Shown here: positions 9,044 to 17,433 of the stretch, piece after piece
How the letters are laid out: every line of letters starts with the position of its first letter
Numbering within the stretch: position 1 is the first letter of the stretch
Source of the DNA: Bacteroidales bacterium WCE2008
GTDB lineage: Bacteria; Bacteroidota; Bacteroidia; Bacteroidales; UBA932
Length of the DNA: 64,000 nucleotides
Assembly (NCBI GenBank): GCA_900167925.1
Contig: FUZM01000005.1
Span: 87,277 to 151,276 of the forward strand
Reading direction: 5' to 3'
The notes under the pieces: model-generated
The model's database searches: none
Told to the model about the DNA's origin: nothing
The model's input: the letters and a program-made list of their open reading frames with translations, nothing else
Program-made: the position numbers and the translations under genes

Positions 9044-10444
9044 ATGTCAAGGCAGAAGAAAGAAAGCGGATTCTGGGGATTCGTCCAGGATTTCCAGGGT
9101 GACAAGGTCATCTGGATGATCGTGCTCGTACTGATCATGGTCTCCATCCTTGCCATCTCGTCATCGACTCCGCTGCTGGCGATCCAGAGCAAGAGCACCA
9201 GAACCGCAATCATCAACGAGCAGTTCCTGATCTCCGGTCTGGGTCTGGGCATAATTGTCTTCTGCTATTCGGTAATACGCAAGATAGGATTCCTGAGGGT
9301 GATATCGCAGCTGGGATACGGAGTATCCATGTTCCTGCTGCTGTGCCTGGCCATAAGAGTCAAGACTCCGTTCTTCAGAGCCTCCGAAATCAACGGGGCC
9401 GTCCGTGCCCTGACGATATTCGGATTCCAGCTCCATGTCTTCGAGTTCGTCAAGATTTTCATGGTCATGTACCTCTCCTGGGCAATCCATGTATATCATG
9501 AACGCTGGAACGACGACGGAAGTTCCCGGAACAGGGAAAAAGGCTTCACCCTGGCGGAGCTGCTTTCCGAGACGAAGTCTTTCGCATGGATGGGAGAAAG
9601 GAAATGGCAGCTGTTCCTGTATATCTTCTTCCCGATACTCAGCGTCAGCGTACTGATATTGCTGGGCAGCGTTTCAAGTACCCTCTTCATCGGAGCGATC
9701 ATGCTTGTGACCATATTGATCGGAGGTATACGTATAAGGGACATGCTGATCTATGGCGTCGTCGGAATCGGACTGGTGGCCGGATGTATCGGACTGTATT
9801 TCGTTTCCGGAGGCAAGATCTTCCAGCGTTTCGGAACTGCGGTCGGACGTATCACCCTGGCGTCCGAGGATCCGGAGGAGGAGCTGAAGAAGCTCCCGAA
9901 GGGAACAGCAGAATTCCAGGAGAAGCTGGACCAGATCCGACAGCCGATCAGCGCGAAGGTCGCTGTCAGCGAAGGTGGAATATTCGGAAAAGGCCCGGGA
10001 CGAAGCACCCAGAGATATGTCGTCCCAGTCATGTTCGAAGACTATATGTTCAGTTTCATCGTGGAGGAATACGGAATCCTCGGGGCGATCCTGGTGCTGA
10101 TCCTTTATGGAGGACTGCTCGCGAGAGGATGGATCCTCGTCCGGAACAGCGAAAACATGTTCGCCAAGACGGCGATCTCAGGTCTGGTGCTGCTGATTTC
10201 CGGGCAGGCGGTCATGCATATGCTGATCAATGTCGACCTCTTCCCTCTTACGGGACAGACGCTGCCGATGATCAGCCACGGAAACTCCTCGTTCCTGGCG
10301 TTCAGCCTGGCGTTCGGAATTATTCTGAGCATCAGCCGTATGGTCAAGGCCAAGATGGACAAGATTGCGGCAGAAGTGAAACCTATTGTTGAAAAAACTG
10401 ACGAGATCAGGGAGAGTCTGAACGATCTCGATCAGATAGATTAG
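9044..10444 (+). CDS. ftsW: Septal peptidoglycan polymerase FtsW (SEDS family)
   Basis: A 466-residue polytopic membrane protein of the SEDS family, which polymerises lipid II at the septum together with FtsI. The C-terminal half carries characteristic SEDS sequence: AVSEGGIFGKGPGRS, a SFIVEEYGILG stretch and LPLTGQTLPMISHGNSS (seen as FPLTGQTLPMISHG). It is longer than E. coli FtsW because of a charged loop around residues 150-185 and a hydrophilic C-terminal tail. Its position between murD and murG is standard. Confidence 0.95.
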   Translation: MSRQKKESGFWGFVQDFQGDKVIWMIVLVLIMVSILAISSSTPLLAIQSKSTRTAIINEQFLISGLGLGIIVFCYSVIRKIGFLRVISQLGYGVSMFLLLCLAIRVKTPFFRASEINGAVRALTIFGFQLHVFEFVKIFMVMYLSWAIHVYHERWNDDGSSRNREKGFTLAELLSETKSFAWMGERKWQLFLYIFFPILSVSVLILLGSVSSTLFIGAIMLVTILIGGIRIRDMLIYGVVGIGLVAGCIGLYFVSGGKIFQRFGTAVGRITLASEDPEEELKKLPKGTAEFQEKLDQIRQPISAKVAVSEGGIFGKGPGRSTQRYVVPVMFEDYMFSFIVEEYGILGAILVLILYGGLLARGWILVRNSENMFAKTAISGLVLLISGQAVMHMLINVDLFPLTGQTLPMISHGNSSFLAFSLAFGIILSISRMVKAKMDKIAAEVKPIVEKTDEIRESLNDLDQID

Positions 10445-10451
10445 ATAAACT

Positions 10452-11594
10452 ATGGAATATAAAGCATTGAGAATCATTATCAGCGGAGGCGGTACCGGGG
10501 GACATATCTTCCCGGCCATATCCATCGCCAACAAGCTGCGCGAACTGAATCCGGAGAGCGAGATACTGTTCGTGGGCGCGGAAGGGAAAATGGAAATGGA
10601 CAAGGTACCTGCAGCAGGCTACAAGATTGTAGGTCTGCCTATAGTGGGCCTTCAGAGACAGCTTAACCTCAAGAACATCATCAATGATCTTAAGGTACCG
10701 TTCAAAGTTCTTTCGAGCCTGCGCAAGGCCCGGAGGATCATAAAGGAGTTCAGACCGGACATCGCGATCGGAGTCGGCGGCTATGCCAGCGCCCCGATGC
10801 TCCGTGCAGCCGAAAAAGCCGGAGTTCCTTGTCTCATCCAGGAGCAGAACGGTTTCGCCGGGCTGACGAACAGGATTCTCGGGAAGAAAGCCTCTAAGAT
10901 CTGCGTCGCATACGAAGGCATGGAGAAGTTCTTCCCCGCCGACAGGATAGTGATGAGCGGAAATCCGATCCGCGCCGACATAGTCCCGGCCGACAAGGAC
11001 ATGATCCTGGAAGGTCTGCGGTTCTATGGTCTCAATCCGGGAATGGAGCATCTTTTCGTGGTCGGAGGAAGTCTCGGAAGCGGGACCCTCAACAGGGCCA
11101 TGAGAAAGTGGATCTCCGAGGGTTGCCCGGGAGGAGAAAACGTCCAGGTCATCTGGCAGTGCGGACGCTACTACAAGGAGGGAATCGACAGGTTCATGGA
11201 GGATATGAAGATAAAGGGCGTCAATATCGACAATATCTGGTACTCGGATTTCATCAGCCGCATGGATCTTGCCTATGCCGTCGCCGATGTCGTGGTGTCC
11301 AGATCCGGAGCGAGCACGGTTTCAGAACTCTGCGCCGCCCACAAGGCCGCTATCTTCGTGCCGTCGCCGAATGTCGCTGAAGACCACCAGACTCACAACG
11401 CCATGGCCCTTGTAAACAAAGGCGCCGCGGTGATGGTCAAGGATGCGGATGCATCAGAGAAACTTATGGAGACTGCCATGGAGCTTATCCACGACGGAGA
11501 AAGGATCCAGTGTCTCGAACAGAATATAGCTAAGCTTGCGCTTACAGACGCAGCGCAGGTAATAGCTGACGAAGCATATAAACTTGTTAAATAA
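10452..11594 (+). CDS. murG: Lipid II synthase MurG (GlcNAc transferase)
   Basis: A 380-residue GT28 glycosyltransferase that adds GlcNAc from UDP-GlcNAc to lipid I on the inner membrane face. The N-terminal glycine-rich loop is SGGGTGGHIFPA. The acceptor-side motif VGGYASAPM, IQEQNGFAGLTNR and the C-terminal donor motif SRSGASTVSELCA are all present. The start MEYKALRIIISGG follows ftsW by 7 bp. murC follows with a one-base gap. Confidence 0.96.
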   Translation: MEYKALRIIISGGGTGGHIFPAISIANKLRELNPESEILFVGAEGKMEMDKVPAAGYKIVGLPIVGLQRQLNLKNIINDLKVPFKVLSSLRKARRIIKEFRPDIAIGVGGYASAPMLRAAEKAGVPCLIQEQNGFAGLTNRILGKKASKICVAYEGMEKFFPADRIVMSGNPIRADIVPADKDMILEGLRFYGLNPGMEHLFVVGGSLGSGTLNRAMRKWISEGCPGGENVQVIWQCGRYYKEGIDRFMEDMKIKGVNIDNIWYSDFISRMDLAYAVADVVVSRSGASTVSELCAAHKAAIFVPSPNVAEDHQTHNAMALVNKGAAVMVKDADASEKLMETAMELIHDGERIQCLEQNIAKLALTDAAQVIADEAYKLVK

Positions 11595-11595
11595 C

Positions 11596-12948
11596 ATGTA
11601 CAGAAACATATATTTCATCGGAATCGGAGGTATCGGGATGAGCGCAATCGCCCGTTACTGGAAATTCAAAGGACTTAACGTGAGCGGATACGACAAGACC
11701 CCGTCGGATCTGACAGCACAGCTGCAGGCCGAGGGAATCGACGTCCACTATGAAGACAATACCGACTATGTCCCGAAGGACGTGGAAAACACCCTTGTGG
11801 TCTATACTCCCGCCATCCCTGCGGACATGAGCGAGCTCAAATATGTGCAGAAGCACGGCTACTCGGTGCTCAAGAGATCGAGGGTCCTGGGCGAGATCGC
11901 CAAGGGCCAGGCCTGCCTTGCCGTTGCGGGAACCCATGGGAAGACTACGACCAGCACTCTCACCGCCCATATCTTCAAGGATAGCGGCGAGGGCTGTTCC
12001 GCCTTCCTCGGAGGCATATCCAAGAACTACGGCACAAACTTGCTTACCAGCCACAATCCGGTCGTGGTTGCCGAGGCTGACGAGTTCGACAGGTCATTCC
12101 TCCAGCTTTTCCCGAAGATTGCGGTGATCACCGCGATGGACGCTGACCATCTCGACATCTACGGCGACCTCGACACATACCAGCAGGCTTTCAGGGACTT
12201 CGCCGCGCAGGTAAGCGACACCCTGATCATAAAGAAGGGGCTTCCTGTTTCCGAGGCCGATACCAAAGCGAAGATACTTACTTACTCATACAACGATCCC
12301 GAGGCTGATTTCCATGCCGAAAACGCCCATCCGGACAACCTCGGATATTTCATCTACGACCTCAGGTATCCGGGCGGAGTGATCCATGACGTCAAGGTCG
12401 GAGTCCCGGGCTGGGTCAATGCCGAGAACAGCATCGCCGCAGCGGCAATCTGCCTCAGCTATGGTCTCGCTCCGGAGAAGGTGAAACACGGAATCGGTAA
12501 TTTCCAGGGAGTACTGCGTCGTCTGGACATCCATCTCAACACTGAGAAACTGTCCTATATCGACGACTATGCCCACCACCCGAAGGAGCTTTCATCGGCT
12601 ATCAGCTCGATGAGGGACATTTTCCCGGGAAGAAAGCTTACGGCTATTTTCCAGCCGCATCTCTACACCCGAACGAGGGACTTCGCGGCGGATTTCGCCG
12701 AGGCTCTCAGCAAAGTGGACAAACTTATCCTTCTGGACATCTATCCAGCCAGGGAGGAGCCTATTCCGGGAGTGACTTCGGAGATCATCTTCGACAAGGT
12801 CACGGCTCCGGAAAAGGTGCTTATCCGCAAGGAAGAGCTTATGGATTATCTCGAGAAGGAACCTCTTGACGTTCTGGTAACCTTCGGAGCCGGCAATGTA
12901 GACAGGTTCATCGAGCCTATTACTGAGATGCTTAAGAAGAGAATTTAG
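11596..12948 (+). CDS. murC: UDP-N-acetylmuramate:L-alanine ligase MurC
   Basis: A 450-residue Mur ligase that adds the first stem residue, L-Ala, to UDP-MurNAc. The N-terminal fold is FIGIGGIGMSAIAR, the ATP loop AGTHGKTTTSTL, and further motifs are EADEFDRSFLQL and DDYAHHPKEL. The ATG at 11596, one base after the murG stop, is preferred over an in-frame TTG at 11584 inside murG. Its stop abuts the ftsQ ATG directly. Confidence 0.96.
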   Translation: MYRNIYFIGIGGIGMSAIARYWKFKGLNVSGYDKTPSDLTAQLQAEGIDVHYEDNTDYVPKDVENTLVVYTPAIPADMSELKYVQKHGYSVLKRSRVLGEIAKGQACLAVAGTHGKTTTSTLTAHIFKDSGEGCSAFLGGISKNYGTNLLTSHNPVVVAEADEFDRSFLQLFPKIAVITAMDADHLDIYGDLDTYQQAFRDFAAQVSDTLIIKKGLPVSEADTKAKILTYSYNDPEADFHAENAHPDNLGYFIYDLRYPGGVIHDVKVGVPGWVNAENSIAAAAICLSYGLAPEKVKHGIGNFQGVLRRLDIHLNTEKLSYIDDYAHHPKELSSAISSMRDIFPGRKLTAIFQPHLYTRTRDFAADFAEALSKVDKLILLDIYPAREEPIPGVTSEIIFDKVTAPEKVLIRKEELMDYLEKEPLDVLVTFGAGNVDRFIEPITEMLKKRI

Positions 12949-13731
12949 ATGAAAGCTGTCTATAGATATTCGATCGCTTTTGTGGCCACGGTTCTCGCGG
13001 TCTGCCTCCTGGTCGTGCTCAGCACCCTGAGCCGCGAGCAGAAGACGCTGCTGACATGTACCGGGCTGGAGGTCGAAATCATGGACAGCACCAGCCTTAG
13101 TTTCGTAAGCAAAGCTGACGTAAAAAGATATATCGAAAGAGACTATGGCGTCTATATGGGCCAGAGACTGGACAGCGTCGACCTGAAGAAGATCGAGACA
13201 GTCCTGGACGGCCGGAGCGCCATACTCAAGAGCGAGGCCTATACGACGACCGATGGCATGCTCCATGTAGAGATAACCCAGAGAGAACCGGTAGTGCGGT
13301 TCCAGAAGGGCGAGACAGGGTACTATGCCGACGAGACCGGGTTCATATTCCCGCTCCAGTCCAACTATACTTCGAGAGTGCCGATCATCGACGGAAACAT
13401 TCCCCTGTCTGCCGGCAGCGGATTCAAGGGCTATCCTTCGGATCCTAAGGAGAAGGCCTGGCTGGACGGAATAATAGGCATGGTCCGTTTCATCGGAGGA
13501 AGCAAGACATGGTCGGAGTCGATCGTCCAGATAACGGTCGACGAGCGGGGGGACGTTGTCATGATCCCGAGAAAAGGCGTCGAGAAGTTCATCTTCGGCC
13601 GTCCGGAGGATTACAAGGCAAAGTTCTCGAGGATGGAGGATTATTACAGATATATCTACCCTGCAAAGCAGGAGATGAATTACAAGACTGTCAATGTCAA
13701 ATATGACGGACAGATAATCTGCAGAAAATAA
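12949..13731 (+). CDS. ftsQ: Cell division protein FtsQ/DivIB-like
   Basis: A 260-residue bitopic protein with a short cytoplasmic N terminus, a membrane helix (about residues 8-26) and an extracytoplasmic region. The latter starts with a POTRA-like segment (VSKADVKRYIERDYG, then DLKKIETVLDGRSAILKSEAY). FtsQ links FtsL/B to the FtsA/FtsZ ring. Identity is supported mostly by topology, the POTRA pattern and position between murC and ftsA. The 13-bp gap to ftsA is the first real gap after ftsW-murG in this part of the operon. Confidence 0.88.
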   Translation: MKAVYRYSIAFVATVLAVCLLVVLSTLSREQKTLLTCTGLEVEIMDSTSLSFVSKADVKRYIERDYGVYMGQRLDSVDLKKIETVLDGRSAILKSEAYTTTDGMLHVEITQREPVVRFQKGETGYYADETGFIFPLQSNYTSRVPIIDGNIPLSAGSGFKGYPSDPKEKAWLDGIIGMVRFIGGSKTWSESIVQITVDERGDVVMIPRKGVEKFIFGRPEDYKAKFSRMEDYYRYIYPAKQEMNYKTVNVKYDGQIICRK

Positions 13732-13744
13732 AAAAACAAGATAT

Positions 13745-15163
13745 ATGGACGAGAGATACATTGCAGCCGTAGACATGGGTACGGCGAAAATTGCGCTGAC
13801 AGTCGCCAGGATTTCCGGCGAGGATGTGCAGATTCTCTATTATAAAGAGCGCCCGTCAGCCGGAATCAGGAACAGCGCCGTCTTCAACCCGAAGAAGGCA
13901 GCCGATCCTGTAAAGGAGGCCATCGCCGAGGCAGAAAGCGAATTGAACATAAAGATCATGCAGGTCGTGGTCGGACTTCCACGCTGCGACATCCGTCAGG
14001 AAGTCGCCAAAGCGAGGGTGGACAGGACCAACCCGGACGAGAGCATCACCAAGGAAGAGGTGGAGAGCCTCAAGATGATGGCCCAGAACGACTACCCTAT
14101 CGAAGATCCGGAAAAGGAGGAACTCTATGGCGCAGTCGCCCAGTCTTTCTCTGACGACGAGGAATTCCAGCTCATCGAGAACGACATCATCGGAGTGATC
14201 AGCCAGGTCTTCGAAGGCAACTTCAAGCTTTTCATCGGAAAGAAGAGCTCCATCAAGACTATCGACAAGATCTTCAACGATCTCGACATAGCCATCGCCA
14301 GCCGCTACTTCACCCCTAACTCACAGGCCAAGGCAGTGCTGACCGAGGACGAGATGTCCAGCGGCGTCGCCCTCATCGATTTCGGCGCCGGAGCTACGTC
14401 AGTGACCATATATCAGGGCAAGATACTCCGCTTCTACGCTTCGATTCCGTTCGGCGGCAATTCGATTACCCACGATATCAGCAACGAGTGCCATATCTCC
14501 GAGAGACTTGCGGAGAACATAAAACTGGCCTTCGGAGCCTGCATGCCTGAGAAGCTCCAGACTCTCGGCGAGAAGATAATCCAGATCGAGGGAGACGACA
14601 TGGACGGTCTGAAGCAGATCCCTGTCCATTATCTCTCGGACCTTATCACATGCCGCGTCCGCGAAATCGTAGAAGCCATGCTCTATGAGATCCAGGTCAG
14701 CGGGCTTGCCGACAATCTCCGCAGCGGAGTGGTTATCACCGGCGGAGGCGCGAAGCTTACCAATATCGCCAACTATATCAAGGAGATTTCCGGATATAAC
14801 GTGCGTACCGGCGTGCCTCGCAACAAATTTTCGGCTTCCGGCTGTCCGGGAGTCAAGGATCCGTCCGCTTCTACTTCAATCGGAATGATCCTTTCCGCCA
14901 AGGAGGACAATCTCATCAATTGCATAACAGCACCGGAGACTCCTGTAAGAAACGCTGCGGTCGAGATTGAGAAGCCGGTGGAGAGATTCATCGAGGAAGA
15001 GACGCAGGAGCCGCCTGTCGACCTGTTCGGCGGCACTGTCCCGGAGGAGAAGAAAGAGAAGCCTGCCAAGCAGTCGAAGCCGTCATCACTCATAGTGACA
15101 TGGCAGAAACTCATGGGCAAGATTGACAATTTATCAAAGGATATTGACGAAGAAGAAATATAG
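13745..15163 (+). CDS. ftsA: Cell division protein FtsA
   Basis: A 472-residue actin-like ATPase that anchors FtsZ to the membrane. Nucleotide-binding segments are visible: AAVDMGTAKIALTVA (phosphate 1), IDFGAGATSVTIY (phosphate 2) and VVITGGGAKLTNIANYI (adenosine). After residue ~395 comes an acidic, low-complexity stretch, and the end (KPSSLIVTWQKLMGKIDNL) could be the amphipathic membrane-targeting helix. It starts 13 bp after ftsQ and ends 5 bp before ftsZ. Confidence 0.96.
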   Translation: MDERYIAAVDMGTAKIALTVARISGEDVQILYYKERPSAGIRNSAVFNPKKAADPVKEAIAEAESELNIKIMQVVVGLPRCDIRQEVAKARVDRTNPDESITKEEVESLKMMAQNDYPIEDPEKEELYGAVAQSFSDDEEFQLIENDIIGVISQVFEGNFKLFIGKKSSIKTIDKIFNDLDIAIASRYFTPNSQAKAVLTEDEMSSGVALIDFGAGATSVTIYQGKILRFYASIPFGGNSITHDISNECHISERLAENIKLAFGACMPEKLQTLGEKIIQIEGDDMDGLKQIPVHYLSDLITCRVREIVEAMLYEIQVSGLADNLRSGVVITGGGAKLTNIANYIKEISGYNVRTGVPRNKFSASGCPGVKDPSASTSIGMILSAKEDNLINCITAPETPVRNAAVEIEKPVERFIEEETQEPPVDLFGGTVPEEKKEKPAKQSKPSSLIVTWQKLMGKIDNLSKDIDEEEI

Positions 15164-15168
15164 AAGCC

Positions 15169-16440
15169 ATGAACGAGAATTTTGAAATCATAGATAGTGT
15201 AACCCCGAGCGACTGGGTTCCGGACGTTTCCATGATCAAGGTCATCGGAATCGGAGGAGGCGGCTGCAACGCTGTCACCTACATGTACAACCAGAAGGTC
15301 AAAGGCTGCAACTTCATCGTCTGCAATACTGACGCCCAGGCCCTCCAGAAGAGCAATGTCCCTATAAAGATTCAGCTCGGAGAAGGTCTCGGCGCAGGAA
15401 CGAATCCTACAGAAGGCCGCAACGCCGCGCTGGAGTCCCAGGACGCCATCGCGGAGAAACTGCTCACGCCGGAGACCAAGATGATCTTCATCACGGCCGG
15501 AATGGGCGGAGGTACCGGTACCGGAGCATCCCCTGTCATCGCCAAGATGGCCAAGGATAAAGGTATACTTACCGTCGCTGTTGTCACGCTGCCTTTCAAG
15601 AATGAAGGAGACGACACAATTTCAAAGGCTATCGACGGCATCCACGAACTGGAGCACAATGTCGATTCCCTTCTTATAATAAACAATGAAAAACTTTACG
15701 AATTCTACGGCAACCAGCTAGTGCACGAGGCTTTCCCGCATGCGGACGAAGTCCTTGCCACGGCAGTCCGCGGAATTACCGAGATCATCAGCCGCACAGG
15801 CTATGTCAACGTCGATTTCAAGGATGTCCGCAATATGATGAAAAATAGCGGAATGGCCCTTATGGGCTGCGGAATCGGCACAGGTCCGGACCGTCTCAAC
15901 ATGGCGGTGCGCGGTGCTCTCGAGTCCCCGCTTCTTAACGATTTCGACCTCAAGACTTCTCAGAACCTGCTTGTAAATATCACCTGCGGAGCAAACGACC
16001 AGGGCCTCAAGATGGATGACCTCAAGGCCATCAGTGACCTTATTGCGGAGCATACCGGAGGTACGCGCAAGTTCAAGCAGGGTCTTGTATATGACGAGAA
16101 TCCTGAGGTCGGAGACAAGATTCAGATTACCGTGATTGCGACAGGATTCAAGATGAACCTTATCGGAATCACCGGTACGGATCTCGGAAAACTTATCCTT
16201 ATCGACAAGGACTTCGAATACAAGCCCGAAGAGACTCCTCGAGGAGAGGAGATTTCTCTTCCGGACGAAGATATCGAGACAATCAAGGTCGGCTACAGTA
16301 CTACGGATAATGTCCGCAAGTTCAATTTCGCCCCGGACAAGAAGCCGGTGCTTATTCTGCCTCCAGGCCAGAGCAAGAGCGAACTCGAGGAAATAGCCGC
16401 TATCAGACGTGCTCCGAGGCGCCGGACAGAGGATGAATAA
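15169..16440 (+). CDS. ftsZ: Cell division GTPase FtsZ
   Basis: A 423-residue tubulin-like GTPase that forms the division ring. The tubulin signature GMGGGTGTGASP, the N-terminal IGGGGCNAV loop and the T7-loop region with NFDMALKTS-like sequence (NDFDLKTSQNLLVNI) are present. After the globular core comes a short linker. The extreme C terminus reads IAAIRRAPRRRTEDE rather than the canonical IPAFLRR-type FtsA-binding peptide, so the conserved tail is weak or altered. It is the last gene of the dcw run. Confidence 0.97.
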   Translation: MNENFEIIDSVTPSDWVPDVSMIKVIGIGGGGCNAVTYMYNQKVKGCNFIVCNTDAQALQKSNVPIKIQLGEGLGAGTNPTEGRNAALESQDAIAEKLLTPETKMIFITAGMGGGTGTGASPVIAKMAKDKGILTVAVVTLPFKNEGDDTISKAIDGIHELEHNVDSLLIINNEKLYEFYGNQLVHEAFPHADEVLATAVRGITEIISRTGYVNVDFKDVRNMMKNSGMALMGCGIGTGPDRLNMAVRGALESPLLNDFDLKTSQNLLVNITCGANDQGLKMDDLKAISDLIAEHTGGTRKFKQGLVYDENPEVGDKIQITVIATGFKMNLIGITGTDLGKLILIDKDFEYKPEETPRGEEISLPDEDIETIKVGYSTTDNVRKFNFAPDKKPVLILPPGQSKSELEEIAAIRRAPRRRTEDE

Positions 16441-16471
16441 AAAAAACGAATTTTTTTGTTGCATTTCTGTG

Positions 16472-16496
16472 GTTTTTACGTCTAATAAGTAAAAAC
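16472..16496. promoter_or_regulatory. Inverted repeat upstream of the DUF2807 gene
   Basis: A perfect 8-bp inverted repeat GTTTTTAC/GTAAAAAC (16472-16479 with 16489-16496, 9-nt spacer) ends 8 bases before the ATG at 16505. It has no T-tract and does not look like a terminator. No TAnnTTTG element is present in the gap. It may be an operator or a 5' UTR hairpin. Confidence 0.4.
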
Positions 16497-16504
16497 GCAT
16501 TGAT

Positions 16505-17332
16505 ATGATAAGAAAAATAGCACTACTGATCGCTGTCATCATGGCGATCTTCGCAGTCGAGGCTCTCGCAGGAAAGGAGTCTGACAAAGTCATCGTCAAC
16601 GAATACGATCTTGAAGAGTTCAGAGGTATAACTGCCGACGATATCTATGAAGTCCACGTTACTCATGGACTTGTCCAGAGCGTAAGAGTTGAAGTTTCAG
16701 AATGGCTCGCGGATTTCGTCGAAATCGGTGTTTCCGGCAAGACTCTCAATCTTTCCGTGAAACCGGGTATCTACAAAAGCGGCATCTCTATTTCCAGAGA
16801 GGGAATAAGAATCCGTTCAAGAAGAAACAGCGGCAAGATCAAGGTTTTCGTGACCGCTCCGGAACTATACCGTGTCAAGCTGTCCGGCGCCGCTTCGCTT
16901 ATAGCCGAGGGTAAATTCATCTGCGACAACGGAGATTTCAGGATCGAGCTTAGCGGAGCTTCCAACGCAAAAGGTCTGCTCGTGGAAGGAAGCAAAGCCG
17001 ATATCCATATGAGCGGAGCTTCAACTCTCGATTTAGACGGAGCATTCGACAGCGTCAAGGCTGCCCTGAGCGGAGCCTCCAATTTTGACATGAATGTCGA
17101 CTGCGGCGATTTCTATGGCCATATAAGCGGAGCATCGAGCATAAAGCTCTCCGGAAAAGGCGACTTCATCAGATTTGAAGGAAGCGGAGCGTCGAACCTT
17201 ATTGCTCCGGACTTCCATGCCAATGAAGGTAACGTCCGTCTCAGTGGAGCTTCCCATGCTTCCGTCAATGTCAGCGGCAGTCTCGACATCAAGACTTCTG
17301 GCGCTTCCAGCTGTACCAACAAAGCCAGATAG
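16505..17332 (+). CDS. Secreted DUF2807 (auto-transporter adhesin head GIN-like) protein
   Basis: A 275-residue exported protein with an N-terminal signal peptide (cleavage probably after ALAG or nearby). The mature part has regularly spaced SGAS units (for example LSGAASL, LSGASNA, MSGASTL, LSGASNF, ISGASSI, GSGASNL, LSGASHA), the hallmark of the DUF2807 beta-helix. These proteins are widespread in Bacteroidota and are thought to be surface or periplasmic; no enzymatic role is known. The gene is separated from ftsZ by 64 bases with an inverted repeat and from gltX by its own promoter, so it is probably monocistronic. Confidence 0.85.
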   Translation: MIRKIALLIAVIMAIFAVEALAGKESDKVIVNEYDLEEFRGITADDIYEVHVTHGLVQSVRVEVSEWLADFVEIGVSGKTLNLSVKPGIYKSGISISREGIRIRSRRNSGKIKVFVTAPELYRVKLSGAASLIAEGKFICDNGDFRIELSGASNAKGLLVEGSKADIHMSGASTLDLDGAFDSVKAALSGASNFDMNVDCGDFYGHISGASSIKLSGKGDFIRFEGSGASNLIAPDFHANEGNVRLSGASHASVNVSGSLDIKTSGASSCTNKAR

Positions 17333-17375
17333 CACTCTGTCAAAACTTTTTTCTTCGTTTCTGATTACTTTTGGT

Positions 17376-17383
17376 TATCTTTG
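17376..17383 (+). promoter_or_regulatory. -7 element of the gltX promoter
   Basis: TATCTTTG matches TAnnTTTG exactly and lies 50 bases before the gltX ATG. The -33 region is poor (TTCG at 17354-17357, spacing 18). The element excludes upstream in-frame TTG starts for gltX. Confidence 0.65.
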
Positions 17384-17395
17384 CGGATTATAAGG

Positions 17396-17416
17396 GTCTG
17401 CGCGTCTTGCGCAGAC
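17396..17416 (+). promoter_or_regulatory. Perfect hairpin at the 5' end of the gltX leader
   Basis: GTCTGCGC (17396-17403) and GCGCAGAC (17409-17416) form an 8-bp GC-rich stem with a 5-nt loop, starting about 12 bases after the -7 element. It is therefore close to the predicted transcript 5' end and 17 bases before the ATG. There is no T-tract, so it is not a terminator. It could stabilise the message or control translation. Confidence 0.5.
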
Positions 17417-17433
17417 TTCTAATACGTAAGACA

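Noticed and set aside
7720..9252. 510-codon open frame antisense to murD
   Set aside because: The plus strand encodes a complete MurD with all motifs. The antisense product has no family features and extends into ftsW.
12592..13776. 394-codon open frame antisense to murC/ftsQ
   Set aside because: Covers two well-identified dcw genes; no motifs of its own.
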